The notes under the pieces: generated by a model
The model's input: the letters and a program-made list of their open reading frames with translations, nothing else
Databases searched by the model: none
What the model was told of the DNA's origin: nothing
Program-made: the position numbers and the translations under genes
Shown: in pieces, positions 48,113 to 58,214 of the stretch
How positions within the stretch are numbered: position 1 is the stretch's first letter
How the letters are laid out: each line of letters starts with the position of its first letter
NCBI RefSeq assembly: GCF_013276795.1
Contig: NZ_VMLR01000005.1
Span: 27,413 to 91,412, forward strand
Length of the DNA: 64,000 bases
Reading direction: 5' to 3'
From: Streptococcus sp. 2342
Lineage (GTDB): Bacteria; Bacillota; Bacilli; Lactobacillales; Streptococcaceae

Positions 48113-48409
48113 TCAAAGCATTTTAAAGAACTCCCCGTACATAAGGGCAGAAGCCGCAGTTCCTCTGTACTTGGCTTCTTCTCTCTTGATAAAACGAGCC
48201 AAGTTGAGCAACTCAGGTGCCGGATGTTTGGGATTCTTGAGCAATTCACGATTGACCAGACCTGAGAGACGAACTGCCAGCAATTGCTCATTTGTAGTAG
48301 GCAGTTTTTTAGCAGTCTCTAGGAGAGCAGCAACTAAATCTTCACTCAAATCATGACGAGCATGATTGTAAAGATCTTTTATAAGGCTTTCTAAGTTTGG
48401 TTCTACCAT
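48113..48409 (-). CDS. Bacteriocin immunity protein-like (EntA_Immun type)
   Basis: A 98-residue soluble four-helix protein resembling the enterocin A immunity family (LIKDLYNHARHDLSEDLVAA; FIKREEAKYRGT). Immunity to a bacteriocin is a tentative role; no bacteriocin gene is adjacent. I chose the ATG at 48409 with GGGAGG upstream. It follows pepA by 21 bases in the same direction. Confidence 0.6.
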   Translation of the reverse strand: MVEPNLESLIKDLYNHARHDLSEDLVAALLETAKKLPTTNEQLLAVRLSGLVNRELLKNPKHPAPELLNLARFIKREEAKYRGTAASALMYGEFFKML

Positions 48410-48430
48410 CCCTACCACCTCCCTTATGGT

Positions 48431-49495
48431 TTAATAATTTTTAATCAAATCAACCGTTGAACGATCCAATTTTTTCACCAAGGCTTGCAAGAAAGCTTGA
48501 GCTTCTAGGAAGTCATCCATAGCGTAGAGGGTTTGGTGAGAATGGATATAACGAGCACAGACTCCGATTGTTGTTGATGGGACACCACCATTTTTCAGAT
48601 GAGCTGCGCCAGCGTCCGTTCCGCCTTTACCACAGTAGTATTGGTACTTGATTCCAGCTTCTTCAGCAGTTGTCAAAAGGAAATCCTTCATACCTGGGAG
48701 AAGCAAGTGACCTGGGTCGTAGAAACGAATCAAGGTTCCATCTCCAATCTTGCCTTGACCACCGTAGACATCACCTGCTGGTGAGCAATCAACTGCTAGG
48801 AAGACTTCTGGATCAAACTTGGTTGTAGATGTATGAGCACCGCGGAGACCAACTTCTTCTTGGACGTTAGAACCCAGATAGAGTTCATTACCAAGTTTTT
48901 GACCTGACAAGGCTTCTGCTAGCTCACTAACCATGAGAACACCATATCGGTTATCCCAAGCTTTTGAGATGATATTTTTTTCATTGGCTGTCAAGATTGC
49001 AGAACTATCTGGTACGATGGTGTCGCCAGGACGGATGCCAAAGCTTTCTGCCTCAGCCTTGTCCGCAAAACCACCATCAAAGACGATATCTGCAATAGCA
49101 GGCATGGTTGGTCCGCCCTTTCCACGAGTCAAATGTGGAGGAACAGAGCCTGAAATCACTGGAATTTCATGACCATCACGAGTCAGGAGTTTGAAACGTT
49201 GGCTGCTGACTACCATAGGATTCCAACCACCAATTTCAACCACACGGAAGGTGCCATCTGGCTTAATCTCGCTGACCATAAAACCAACTTCATCCATGTG
49301 AGAAGCGACCAAGACACGTGGTGCATCCGCAGCTTCTGAATGTTTAATCCCGAAAATACCACCCAAGCCATCTGTCACCACTTCATCCACGTGCGGTGTT
49401 AACTTTTCACGAAGATAAGCACGGACAGGTGCTTCATGACCTGAGATAGCAGCAAGTTCTGTTACTTCTTTGATTTTTGAAAATAATGTTGTCAT
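48431..49495 (-). CDS. pepA: Glutamyl aminopeptidase PepA (M42)
   Basis: A 354-residue dinuclear metallopeptidase that removes N-terminal Glu/Asp. Metal and catalytic motifs include VASHMDEVGFMV, WDNRYGV, NVQEEVGLRGA and AVDCSPAGD. It forms large dodecameric shells in this family and is cytoplasmic. Confidence 0.96.
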   Translation of the reverse strand: MTTLFSKIKEVTELAAISGHEAPVRAYLREKLTPHVDEVVTDGLGGIFGIKHSEAADAPRVLVASHMDEVGFMVSEIKPDGTFRVVEIGGWNPMVVSSQRFKLLTRDGHEIPVISGSVPPHLTRGKGGPTMPAIADIVFDGGFADKAEAESFGIRPGDTIVPDSSAILTANEKNIISKAWDNRYGVLMVSELAEALSGQKLGNELYLGSNVQEEVGLRGAHTSTTKFDPEVFLAVDCSPAGDVYGGQGKIGDGTLIRFYDPGHLLLPGMKDFLLTTAEEAGIKYQYYCGKGGTDAGAAHLKNGGVPSTTIGVCARYIHSHQTLYAMDDFLEAQAFLQALVKKLDRSTVDLIKNY

Positions 49496-49731
49496 TTCAG
49501 TTCCTTCTTTCTTTCATCCATTTTACCACTTTTTATAGGAGAAGGATAGCGGGAAGGTGGATTTCTAAATTAGTATCTTAGTCTTACTGTATCTTAGAAA
49601 AAGCTTGTATTTTCTTGCATGTGAGCTGAAATCTAAGAACTATTCCAAGACCAACCAAACTATTAATTCACAAACAAAAAACAATTCAATGCTATATTTG
49701 TTTAGTTTTTCATGAAATTTACAGAAAATAG

Positions 49732-49760
49732 TTGACTTTCCTTTCTTCTTTCTTTAAAAT
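49732..49760 (+). promoter_or_regulatory. Promoter of galE
   Basis: TTGACT (49732-49737), 17 bases, TAAAAT (49755-49760), 28 bases before the ATG. The rest of the 290-base spacer from 49496 holds nothing I recognise. Confidence 0.75.
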
Positions 49761-49787
49761 AATACAAAACTAGAAAAGGAAAAAATC

Positions 49788-50786
49788 ATGACAAAAACAA
49801 TTCTTGTTACAGGTGGGGCTGGCTACATTGGCTCCCATACCGTTAAAGCTCTTTTAAATGCTGGCTATCAGGTGCATGTCCTAGATAATCTCTCTACAGG
49901 AAATCGTTCAGCTGTAGATAGTCGTGCTAGCTTTAAACAACTGGATGTTTATGACGCCAGTGCCTTAAAAACTTACTTGGAAGAAAACAAGATTGACGCT
50001 GTTCTCCATTGTGCAGGTGAGATTGTTGTGAGCGAAAGTATTGAAAATCCAAGTAAATACTTCACTGCCAATGTTGCTGGTATGAACCAAGTTCTCAAAG
50101 TCTTATCTGAAGTTGGTATTCAAAAAATTATGTTCTCTTCGACTGCTTCCCTCTATGGTAATAACTGTATTGACAAGCCTGCAACTGAAGATACCCTGCT
50201 CGACCCTGTCAATCCTTATGCAGAAACAAAATTGATGGGTGAACGAATGATTTACTGGATGGCCAATCGCTACGATTGGAAATATGTCATTTTCCGTTAC
50301 TTTAATGTAGCTGGGGCTGAAATGGATTTTTCAAACGGTCTGCGTGTGAAAAATCCAACTCATATCATTCCAAATATCAACAAGACCGCATTGGGACAAA
50401 ATGATAGCCTAAAAATATTTGGAGATGACTACGATACACGTGACGGTTCATGTATTCGAGATTACATTCATGTCTTGGATCTTGCACAGGCTCATGTTAA
50501 AGGAATGAACTACCTCTTTCAAAAAGACAGTTCTTCTCAAATCTTTAACTTAGGAACTGAAAAAGGCTATACCGTCAAAGAAATCTTTAAAACTGCTGAA
50601 GAATTACTGGATCAAAAAATCCCACACGAAATTGTTGCTCGCCGTGCTGGTGACCCAGCTAGCGTCCTAGCAGACGCATCAAAAGCTAAACAATATCTTG
50701 ACTGGCAAGCTAGCTACTCCCTCGAAGATATTATTTTATCAGATTATCATTGGCGTGTTAAAGAAGGCAAAAACATTTTGGAATAG
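49788..50786 (+). CDS. galE: UDP-glucose 4-epimerase GalE
   Basis: A 332-residue NAD-dependent epimerase interconverting UDP-glucose and UDP-galactose for galactose use and polysaccharide synthesis. It has the Rossmann motif GGAGYIGSH (9-17), the catalytic YAETK near residue 145 and a Ser in STASLYG. It stands alone, away from other gal genes. Confidence 0.93.
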   Translation: MTKTILVTGGAGYIGSHTVKALLNAGYQVHVLDNLSTGNRSAVDSRASFKQLDVYDASALKTYLEENKIDAVLHCAGEIVVSESIENPSKYFTANVAGMNQVLKVLSEVGIQKIMFSSTASLYGNNCIDKPATEDTLLDPVNPYAETKLMGERMIYWMANRYDWKYVIFRYFNVAGAEMDFSNGLRVKNPTHIIPNINKTALGQNDSLKIFGDDYDTRDGSCIRDYIHVLDLAQAHVKGMNYLFQKDSSSQIFNLGTEKGYTVKEIFKTAEELLDQKIPHEIVARRAGDPASVLADASKAKQYLDWQASYSLEDIILSDYHWRVKEGKNILE

Positions 50787-50850
50787 GATAACAGAGGAGA
50801 AGGTCCTGGGCTCTCTCCTTGTTTTATTTATTAAATTGTCAGAAAATTTA

Positions 50851-50879
50851 TTGACAGATTAAATAAATCGTGTTACAGT
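50851..50879 (+). promoter_or_regulatory. Promoter of the piu operon
   Basis: TTGACA (50851-50856), 17 bases, TACAGT (50874-50879). Confidence 0.75.
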
Positions 50880-50928
50880 AATATCCGCAGGTATCTTTCG
50901 GTACCAAATCTACATGAAAGGATGGGGT

Positions 50929-51888
50929 ATGAAACTTTCTCATTATTTAATTGGCTTACTTCTACTCCTAGTCTTTCTCTCTATTAGCATTGGGACCAGT
51001 GATTTTTCATGGGGAAAACTCTTTGCACTGGATCATGAAACTTGGCTTCTCTTTCAAGAGTCCCGTCTCCCAAGAACTATCAGCATTCTCCTGACCGCCT
51101 CTAGTATGAGTATGGCAGGACTCCTCATGCAGACTATTACCCAAAATCAGTTTGCTGCTCCGAGTACAGTTGGAACCACTGAGGCCGCCAAACTGGGAAT
51201 GGTATTGAGCCTCTTTGTCTTTCCGTCGGCTAGTCTGACCCAAAAGATGCTCTTCGCTTTTGTTTCATCCATCGTATTCACCCTCTTCTTCCTAGCCTTT
51301 ATGACTATTTTCTCTGTAAAGGAAAGGTGGATGTTGCCTCTGATTGGAATCATCTATAGCGGGATTATCGGTTCTGTGACAGAAGTTATCGCCTACCGTT
51401 TCAATCTGGTTCAGAGTATGACAGCTTGGACCCAGGGCTCCTTCTCCATGATTCAGACCCATCAGTATGAATGGCTTTTCTTAGGCCTCATTATTCTGAT
51501 AGCCGTTTGGAAATTATCCCAAACCTTCACCATCATGAATCTAGGAAAAGAAACTAGCGAAAGTTTGGGGATTTCCTACTCCCTACTTGAAAAACTGGCC
51601 CTCTTTCTTGTGGCTCTAACGACTAGTGTCACCATGATTACCGTGGGTGGCTTGCCATTTCTCGGGGTCATCGTTCCCAATCTTGTTCGCAAGCACTATG
51701 GAGATAATTTGAGTCAAACCAAACTCATGGTCGCACTGGTCGGTGCCAATCTAGTTCTGGCCTGCGATATCCTATCCCGAGTTCTGATTCGGCCCTATGA
51801 GCTGTCTGTCAGCCTCTTGTTAGGAATCATCGGTAGCCTCGTCTTTATCCTACTTCTCTGGAGAGGGGGAAGAAAAGATGCAGTTTAA
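50929..51888 (+). CDS. piuB: Iron uptake ABC permease PiuB
   Basis: A 319-residue FecCD-type permease with about nine membrane helices. With PiuC it forms the channel of the Piu importer for haem/ferric siderophore-type iron. It shows the family pattern RLPRTISILL near residue 45 and GGLPFLGVIVPNLVRKHYG, which couples to the ATPase. I chose the ATG at 50929 with AAAGGA 8 bases upstream. It overlaps piuC by 11 bases. Confidence 0.93.
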   Translation: MKLSHYLIGLLLLLVFLSISIGTSDFSWGKLFALDHETWLLFQESRLPRTISILLTASSMSMAGLLMQTITQNQFAAPSTVGTTEAAKLGMVLSLFVFPSASLTQKMLFAFVSSIVFTLFFLAFMTIFSVKERWMLPLIGIIYSGIIGSVTEVIAYRFNLVQSMTAWTQGSFSMIQTHQYEWLFLGLIILIAVWKLSQTFTIMNLGKETSESLGISYSLLEKLALFLVALTTSVTMITVGGLPFLGVIVPNLVRKHYGDNLSQTKLMVALVGANLVLACDILSRVLIRPYELSVSLLLGIIGSLVFILLLWRGGRKDAV

Positions 51889-52834
51889 AAGTAAACATAC
51901 TAGGCTCTTCTGGATTCTCATTATTCTTGCCATCGGAGCTTGGCTCCTCTACTTTTGGCCCATTACTCACCTGTCAGCCTTTGCTTGGAAGTTGCGTTCC
52001 CAAAAGATAGTTGTTTATCTCTTGGTAGCCATCGCGACAGGGATTTCAACTATTAGTTTTCAAACCCTTACGGAAAATCGCTTCCTGACGCCAAGTATTT
52101 TGGGAATCGAATCCTTCTACGTCCTACTACAAACCCTACTACTGGTTTTTGAAAGTAAGTTTCTTCAACTTGGTAAGTCTCCTATTTTAGAATTCCTAGC
52201 CTTACTTCTACTTCAATCCCTCTTCTTTCTCGCCTTGCAAGGGTACTTGAAGACACTGATGAAGCAAGACCTGGTCTTCATCCTGCTAATCTGTCTAGCC
52301 CTCGGAAGTCTCTTTCGAAATATCAGTACCTTCCTTCAGGTCCTGATGGATCCAAATGAATACGATAAACTGCAAAACAGTCTCTTTGCTTCCTTTCAAC
52401 ATCTCAACACTTCCATCCTAGCCATCGGTTCTCTGATTATCCTTGCTTTGACCATATTTTTCTTTCGAAAAGCAGTCATTCTGGATGTCTTGCACCTACA
52501 AAGAGAAACGGCTCAGATATTGGGACTCGATGTTGAAAAAGAACAGAGAGAGCTCCTCTGGGGCATCGTACTTTTGACCTCAACGGCTACTGCCTTGGTA
52601 GGGCCTATGGCCTTCTTCGGCTTTATGCTGGCCAACCTCACCTACCTAATCGTCAAAGACTATCGGCACAAGTTACTCTTTATCGTAGCCATTCTGGTTG
52701 GATTTATTAGTTTGACCTTGGGGCAGGCCCTTATTGAACGAGTCTTTGCACTAGAAATTCGCATCAGCATGATCATCGAGAGTGTGGGTGGCTTCTTATT
52801 CTTTATCTTACTTTATAGGAGGGCGCGTCGGTGA
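51878..52834 (+). CDS. piuC: Iron uptake ABC permease PiuC
   Basis: A 318-residue FecCD-type permease, partner of PiuB, with about nine helices and the coupling segment GPMAFFGFMLANLTYLIVK. It overlaps piuD by 4 bases (GTGA). Confidence 0.93.
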   Translation: MQFKSKHTRLFWILIILAIGAWLLYFWPITHLSAFAWKLRSQKIVVYLLVAIATGISTISFQTLTENRFLTPSILGIESFYVLLQTLLLVFESKFLQLGKSPILEFLALLLLQSLFFLALQGYLKTLMKQDLVFILLICLALGSLFRNISTFLQVLMDPNEYDKLQNSLFASFQHLNTSILAIGSLIILALTIFFFRKAVILDVLHLQRETAQILGLDVEKEQRELLWGIVLLTSTATALVGPMAFFGFMLANLTYLIVKDYRHKLLFIVAILVGFISLTLGQALIERVFALEIRISMIIESVGGFLFFILLYRRARR

Positions 52835-53583
52835 AACTGGAAAACATTGACAAATCCATTCAAAAACAGGAGATTTTGCAAGGCATTTCGCTTGAAGTCA
52901 GTCCTCAGAAACTGACAGCCTTTATTGGTCCAAATGGTGCTGGAAAATCGACTCTCCTATCCATCATGAGCAGACTGACCAAGAAGGATCAGGGAATACT
53001 CAGTATCAAAGGCCGTGAAATCGAAAGCTGGAATTCACAAGAACTGGCTCAAGAACTGACTATCCTAAAGCAGAAAATCAATTACCAAGCCAAATTGACG
53101 GTTGAAGAACTGGTCAGTTTTGGACGTTTTCCCTACAGCCGAGGTCGACTGAGACCAGAAGATTGGGAAAAAATCCGAGAAACTATGGACTATTTAGAAC
53201 TGACCAACTTAAAAGACCGCTACATCGATAGCCTGTCTGGGGGACAACTCCAGCGCGTCTTTATCGCTATGGTACTGGCCCAGGATACGGACTTTATCTT
53301 ACTAGACGAACCACTCAACAATCTCGATATCAAGCAAAGCGTCAGCATGATGCAGATTCTCAAGCGACTGGTGGAGGAACTCGGAAAGACCATTATCATC
53401 GTTCTCCACGATATCAACATGGCCAGCCAGTATGCGGATGAAATTGTCGCCTTCAAGGACGGTCAAGTCTTTAGCAAGGGAAGAACCGATCAAATCATGC
53501 AGGCTGACCTGCTCAGTCAACTATATGAGATTCCTATCACGCTAGCTGGTATCAATGGCAAAAAGATTTGTATCTATAGCTAG
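52831..53583 (+). CDS. piuD: Iron uptake ABC ATP-binding protein PiuD
   Basis: A 250-residue ATPase driving Piu import. Walker A GPNGAGKST near residue 33, signature LSGGQLQRV, Walker B FILLDEP and His loop VLHDINMA are all present. The start is GTG, with AGGAGG 9 bases upstream. Confidence 0.95.
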   Translation: MKLENIDKSIQKQEILQGISLEVSPQKLTAFIGPNGAGKSTLLSIMSRLTKKDQGILSIKGREIESWNSQELAQELTILKQKINYQAKLTVEELVSFGRFPYSRGRLRPEDWEKIRETMDYLELTNLKDRYIDSLSGGQLQRVFIAMVLAQDTDFILLDEPLNNLDIKQSVSMMQILKRLVEELGKTIIIVLHDINMASQYADEIVAFKDGQVFSKGRTDQIMQADLLSQLYEIPITLAGINGKKICIYS

Positions 53584-53678
53584 TAACATAGAAGCTCAAG
53601 TTAGAGAACTTTCAGTCTCTTAGTCAATAAAACCTAGAGACTCCCTAAATCGTTATCACATTTTAAAAAGGAGAAATT

Positions 53679-54644
53679 ATGAAAACATCCCTTAAACTTT
53701 ATCTCACTGCCCTAGCGGCCAGCTTCTTGCTCCTACTTGGTGCATGTAGTACAAACTCAAGCACTAGTAAGACGGAGTCAAGTAGCTCTGCTCCAACAGA
53801 GGTAACCATTAAAAGTTCACTAGGTGTAGTCACACTTTCAAAAGTCCCTGAAAAGATTGTGACCTTTGACCTCGGTGCTGCGGATACTATTCGCGCTTTA
53901 GGTTTTGAAAAGAATATCGTCGGAATGCCTACAAAAACTGTTCCGACTTATCTAAAAGATCTAGCTGGAAAAGTTAAAAATGTTGGTTCTATGGTTGAGC
54001 CAGACCTAGAAGCCCTTGCTGCTCTTGAACCAGACCTAATTATCGCTTCACCACGTACCCAAAAATTCGTAGATAAGTTCAACGAAATCGCTCCGACTGT
54101 TCTATTCCAAGCAGGCAAAGATGACTACTGGACTTCTACCAAGGCTAATATCGAATCCCTAGCAAGCGCCTTTGGTGAAACTGGTACACAGAAAGCCAAG
54201 GAAGAATTGGCCAAGCTAGACAAGAGCATCCAAGAAGTCGCAACTAAAAATGAAAGTTCTGACAAAAAAGCCCTTGCCATCCTCCTCAACGAAGGAAAAA
54301 TGGCTGCCTTTGGTGCCCAATCTCGTTTCTCTTTCTTGTATCAAACTTTGAAATTCAAGCCAACTGATACTCAATTTGAAGATTCTCGCCACGGACAAGA
54401 AGTCAGCTTTGAAAGTGTCAAAGAAATCAATCCTGACATCCTTTTTGTCATCAACCGTACCCTTGCCATCGGTGGGGACAACTCAAGCAACGACGGCGTC
54501 CTAGAAAATGCCCTCATCGCTGAAACTCCTGCCGCTAAAAATGGTAAAATTATCCAACTCACACCAGACCTCTGGTATCTAAGCGGAGGCGGACTTGAAT
54601 CAACAAAACTCATGATTGAAGACGCACAAAAAGCCTTGAAATAA
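53679..54644 (+). CDS. piuA: Iron-compound binding lipoprotein PiuA
   Basis: A 321-residue lipoprotein that I recognise closely as pneumococcal PiuA. The signal peptide ends with the lipobox LGAC (Cys23), followed by a Ser/Thr linker and the two-lobed binding domain (VTFDLGAADTIRALGFE). It captures haem or siderophore iron outside the membrane for PiuBCD. A 95-base gap separates it from piuD without a terminator. Confidence 0.95.
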   Translation: MKTSLKLYLTALAASFLLLLGACSTNSSTSKTESSSSAPTEVTIKSSLGVVTLSKVPEKIVTFDLGAADTIRALGFEKNIVGMPTKTVPTYLKDLAGKVKNVGSMVEPDLEALAALEPDLIIASPRTQKFVDKFNEIAPTVLFQAGKDDYWTSTKANIESLASAFGETGTQKAKEELAKLDKSIQEVATKNESSDKKALAILLNEGKMAAFGAQSRFSFLYQTLKFKPTDTQFEDSRHGQEVSFESVKEINPDILFVINRTLAIGGDNSSNDGVLENALIAETPAAKNGKIIQLTPDLWYLSGGGLESTKLMIEDAQKALK

Positions 54645-54674
54645 GCTACTTTAAACTCAATCACATCTTTACAT

Positions 54675-54727
54675 GATAAAACGCATCCTATCAAGCTCAC
54701 TCAAACCTGATAGGATGCGTTTTTATC
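54675..54727. terminator. Bidirectional terminator after piuA
   Basis: A stem of about 19 base pairs with core AAACGCATCCTATCA and TGATAGGATGCGTTT, with T-rich tails on both strands, lies between converging piuA and yidD. Confidence 0.93.
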
Positions 54728-54754
54728 ATTTCACTAAAATATTTTTACCTAGCC

Positions 54755-54997
54755 TCATTTTTCTTCTTGATTCCGTTTAAGGGAAAAATGATCCGGTACG
54801 GGGTCCTTGCCTGGTTTCGACCAAGGATGGCAATGTAAAATCCGAGCCAAGCCCATCAAAACACCCTTGAAGCCATGTTTTTCAATAGCCTGAATCATAT
54901 AGTTTGAACAAGTCGGCTCAAAGCGACAAGAGGGTGGAAAGGCTGGTGAGAGAAAACGTTGGTAAAAGCGCACAGGCGCTATTAAAATTCGTTTCAT
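54755..54997 (-). CDS. yidD: Membrane protein insertion efficiency factor YidD
   Basis: An 80-residue amphipathic protein of the YidD family ([27 protein letters not shown]) that assists YidC insertion at the membrane. It is the last gene of the scpA-scpB-rluB operon, and its ATG shares one base with the rluB stop. Confidence 0.94.
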   Translation of the reverse strand: MKRILIAPVRFYQRFLSPAFPPSCRFEPTCSNYMIQAIEKHGFKGVLMGLARILHCHPWSKPGKDPVPDHFSLKRNQEEK

Positions 54998-55719
54998 TAT
55001 TTCTTGGTTACAGCCATTGTGTGTAGTTGGCTGATTTCTTTTTTGTTAAGGCGACGCGATTCACCTGGACGAAGACCTGTCAAGTCTAGATGTCCAAAAC
55101 GGGTCCGAGACAACTTATCTACTTGGAGACCAACAGCTTCAAACATCTTTTTAACCTGGTGATTACGCCCTTCATGGATAGTTAACTGCACCACAGAGCG
55201 GTTTTTAACTGGGTCCACTTTGAGAATCTCATAGACAGCCGGCTTGGTTTTCTTGCCATCAATCTCAAGTCCACGGGTCAAGGGACGAAGATTGTCCTTA
55301 TTGGCCACACCTTTAACACGCGCGACATAAACCTTGTCAATCTCATTACGAGGGTGAATCATCTCATCCGTAAAATCCCCATCATTGGTCAAAATCAAGA
55401 CTCCTGATGTATCCCAGTCCAAACGTCCAACTGGGTAAATGCGCTCTTTTACATTAGGCAAGAGGTCGACTACCGTCTTGCGGCCCTTGTCATCTGTCAC
55501 ACTGGAAATGACACCGCGTGGTTTGTTAAGCAGATAATAGACCTTTTCTTCGTTGTAGATAGGTTGACCTTCAACTTCAACCTTGTCGCCTGACTTGATA
55601 GTGGTTGCTAGTTCACGTACCACTTGACCGTTAACCGTCACCAAACCTTGCTTGATCAGCTCTTCTGCTTTTCTCCTACTGGCCACACCTGCGTGGGCAA
55701 TATACTTATTGATTCTCAT
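54997..55719 (-). CDS. rluB: 23S rRNA pseudouridine synthase (RluB family)
   Basis: A 240-residue enzyme with an N-terminal S4 RNA-binding domain ([20 protein letters not shown]) and the catalytic [11 protein letters not shown] motif, where Asp is the nucleophile. It modifies 23S rRNA. It overlaps scpB by 14 bases. Confidence 0.93.
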   Translation of the reverse strand: MRINKYIAHAGVASRRKAEELIKQGLVTVNGQVVRELATTIKSGDKVEVEGQPIYNEEKVYYLLNKPRGVISSVTDDKGRKTVVDLLPNVKERIYPVGRLDWDTSGVLILTNDGDFTDEMIHPRNEIDKVYVARVKGVANKDNLRPLTRGLEIDGKKTKPAVYEILKVDPVKNRSVVQLTIHEGRNHQVKKMFEAVGLQVDKLSRTRFGHLDLTGLRPGESRRLNKKEISQLHTMAVTKK

Positions 55720-56275
55720 CTTCTTCTATCCTTTCACCAAATAATTGGCTTTCTTGGGCTTGAATCTCAAGCTCATCAATCACTGGTAATTCTTCTAAAT
55801 GGTTTATCCCCATGTAATCTAGGAAATAATCCGTAGTCACATAGAGGTTGGGACGACCCAACACTTCTTTTTTCCCGTCTTCTCGTATCAAGTCAAAGGC
55901 CTGCAACTTTGCCAAAGCCCCACTCGAGTTGACCCCACGGATGGCATCAATCTCTATCCGTGTGATGGGCTGTTTGTAGGCAATAATGGACAAGGTCTCA
56001 AGGGCAGCCCGAGATAAACTCTGGTTGATAGGTGCCTTAGAGTATTCCTTCAAAATCTCTGAAAACTGAGGCTTGGTCACCAATCTATAAGCGCCCCCTG
56101 TCTCAATCAGAGCCAAACTGGAATCTGGGTCCTTTTCATACTTCTGGGCTAATTTTTCTAAACTCTGTTGGATGCCTGTCGGTGGCAGAGAGAGGAGTTC
56201 AGCTAACTGGCGGACTCTAATCCCATCTTCACCCGCTACAAACAAGAGCGCTTCTATTTTTGCTAAAGTACTCAT
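55706..56275 (-). CDS. scpB: Segregation and condensation protein ScpB
   Basis: A 189-residue winged-helix protein that forms the SMC-ScpAB condensin with ScpA. It contains the family segments [16 protein letters not shown] and [13 protein letters not shown]. It lies 18 bases after scpA. Confidence 0.96.
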   Translation of the reverse strand: MSTLAKIEALLFVAGEDGIRVRQLAELLSLPPTGIQQSLEKLAQKYEKDPDSSLALIETGGAYRLVTKPQFSEILKEYSKAPINQSLSRAALETLSIIAYKQPITRIEIDAIRGVNSSGALAKLQAFDLIREDGKKEVLGRPNLYVTTDYFLDYMGINHLEELPVIDELEIQAQESQLFGERIEEDENQ

Positions 56276-56293
56276 CTTTCCTCTCTATCAAGT

Positions 56294-57022
56294 CTAGCTT
56301 TGGGCCACTTGACTTTCTTCCTTCTTTTCCATGAGATAAATATCTCCGAAACTTTCCTCTTGCACGAGGATTAGTTCCTGGGTTTTGATTAACTCTAGGG
56401 TTGCCAAAAAGAGGGTAATGACCTCTTGGAGATTCTGGGCTTCCTTGAACAAATCCTGCAAGCGCAATTGATCTCGTCCAGTCAAGGACTCTTTTACGAT
56501 AACCATCATGTCCTCAATCTTATACTCATCCCGCAGGATAGTCGTGTGATTCTGTGTAAACTCCTCTTTTTTCTTGGCTAGGATATTTGAAAAAGCCAAA
56601 AAGAGGTCAATGGTCGTCTTGTCATGAACAAGCTCCGCATCTTCGTAAATCAACTCTGTCGGCGCTTTGGAATAGTGCTGAGCCCGTTCTTGGTGCTTGG
56701 CTTCCAAGTGCTCCCCCAAGAGCTTGAACTTGCGGTATTCTTCGATTTGAGAGAGAAGATCCTGCTCTAGGTCATCCTCCAAGTCTGTCACTTCTGCTAC
56801 CTTTGGCAAGAGCTTGCGGCTCTTGATCAACATGAGCTGACTGGCCATAACCATATACTCACCCGTCACTTCCAGACGCATGGCCTGCAGAGTTGAGACA
56901 TAGGCTAGATACTGTTCGATGACTTCCGTAATGGGCACATCGTAGATATCCATCTGATACTTAGAAACCAGATGCAAGAGTAAGTCCAGGGGCCCTTCAA
57001 AATCTTTTAATTTAATATCCAT
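56294..57022 (-). CDS. scpA: Segregation and condensation protein ScpA
   Basis: A 242-residue kleisin that bridges SMC heads. The N-terminal motif [12 protein letters not shown] is present, and the C-terminal half is acidic. It overlaps the end of the xerD-like gene by one base and precedes scpB. Confidence 0.96.
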   Translation of the reverse strand: MDIKLKDFEGPLDLLLHLVSKYQMDIYDVPITEVIEQYLAYVSTLQAMRLEVTGEYMVMASQLMLIKSRKLLPKVAEVTDLEDDLEQDLLSQIEEYRKFKLLGEHLEAKHQERAQHYSKAPTELIYEDAELVHDKTTIDLFLAFSNILAKKKEEFTQNHTTILRDEYKIEDMMVIVKESLTGRDQLRLQDLFKEAQNLQEVITLFLATLELIKTQELILVQEESFGDIYLMEKKEESQVAQS

Positions 57023-57756
57023 TATCTATATTTTTCTAAGGTCAGGACTGTTTTTAATCCTAATTTTTTTGCAATTTCGTACAAATCGACCTTGTTTTCA
57101 ATTTGTCGTAGAATGAACTGTTCCCGCAAGGCTTGAGCTGATAAGGCTGGGAAACCTTTCTCCTTGACAAAGGATTCTAGCTGACGAAAGGCCCACTGAC
57201 GAGAATAGGCTTTCCCTCCCCTTTCAAAAAGATAGGTCTGCCCCATCAAGGGTTCCAACTCTGACAGCAAGGTCGTGGGAATGGTGACAATTCTCTGTTG
57301 GGAAGCCTTCTTGATTCGCAACACTTGAAAGTCCAGATTGACGTCCGCAACCTTAAGGGCTAAAATCTCACTCGGCAAGAGCCCCATTTCCAAGATAAGT
57401 AGAGCCAGTAAACGCCCCTCTGGAACGTCGCTTTCCTGCCAAAAAGAGTCTAGGTCTAACAGTTCTGGCTTTTCGGTCTTCTTTTCAGCTTGTTTAGCTA
57501 ATTCTAAGCGGTAAAAGCTGTCCACTTCTCCTTTTTGATAGAGAAAGTAGAGAAATTGGTTACAGGCCGAAATCTTTCGCTTCTGGGCGCTGATTTTTAG
57601 ATTGGCTAGCTGGGCTTGGTAAATCTTGAGACTGGTCTCAGAAATCCGCTCGCCTACCAAATCTAAAAACTGTTCTAAATCATACTTATAGGACTGCTTG
57701 GAATTGGCAGACAAACCCTGCTTTCCCTCTAAAAAGGCTGAAATCCTATCTCTCAT
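57022..57756 (-). CDS. XerD-like protein with degenerate active site
   Basis: A 244-residue tyrosine-recombinase-fold protein (XerD-like of streptococci). The core-binding N-terminus and a recombinase-like C-terminus are visible. However, the first catalytic Arg is missing ([10 protein letters not shown], where XerD has GLRVSE), and the His-Leu-Arg-His box reads QALREQ. The C-terminal Tyr is kept. It probably binds DNA rather than recombining it. The start overlaps the CBS gene stop (ATGA). Confidence 0.9.
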   Translation of the reverse strand: MRDRISAFLEGKQGLSANSKQSYKYDLEQFLDLVGERISETSLKIYQAQLANLKISAQKRKISACNQFLYFLYQKGEVDSFYRLELAKQAEKKTEKPELLDLDSFWQESDVPEGRLLALLILEMGLLPSEILALKVADVNLDFQVLRIKKASQQRIVTIPTTLLSELEPLMGQTYLFERGGKAYSRQWAFRQLESFVKEKGFPALSAQALREQFILRQIENKVDLYEIAKKLGLKTVLTLEKYR

Positions 57757-58214
57757 TTGCATCGAATCTCATATTCCTTACTAAAGTCATGCAAGAGGGC
57801 ATTCACTGCCTTGAGGATAGACTTGCGCGTGATAATCCCTTGGAAAATATCAGACGCATCCACAACCGGCAAGAAGGACTCATCTACCAACTTGTGCAAG
57901 ACCTCCGTAATGGTAAAATCAGGCGAAACAACCGCTACGTCCGTTCTCGTCATATGAACGATATCCGTATCTGCCATGATTTCTTGACTCAAGTCATGCT
58001 CCATCTGATAAGCCATAATATCTCTGAGCCCAATCGTCCCAACAAACTGTTTTTCATCTGTTACAACAGGAACACGGGTATAGGTCATCTGACTGAGCAA
58101 GAGTGTCGCATGATCTGCATTGTGGGTATCAATCAACACGGCCAGATTTTCAGCAGGGGTCAAAAAAGTTTCCTCCTGCCCCAACAAGAAAGTCTCAAAC
58201 TCCTTGGCAATCAT
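57753..58214 (-). CDS. cbpB: CBS domain protein, CbpB-like
   Basis: A 153-residue protein with two CBS repeats (about 20-75 and 88-145). Relatives (CbpB/YkuL) bind cyclic di-AMP; that ligand is inferred from family only. It overlaps both neighbours by 4 bases in the murI-rluB operon. Confidence 0.75.
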   Translation of the reverse strand: MIAKEFETFLLGQEETFLTPAENLAVLIDTHNADHATLLLSQMTYTRVPVVTDEKQFVGTIGLRDIMAYQMEHDLSQEIMADTDIVHMTRTDVAVVSPDFTITEVLHKLVDESFLPVVDASDIFQGIITRKSILKAVNALLHDFSKEYEIRCK

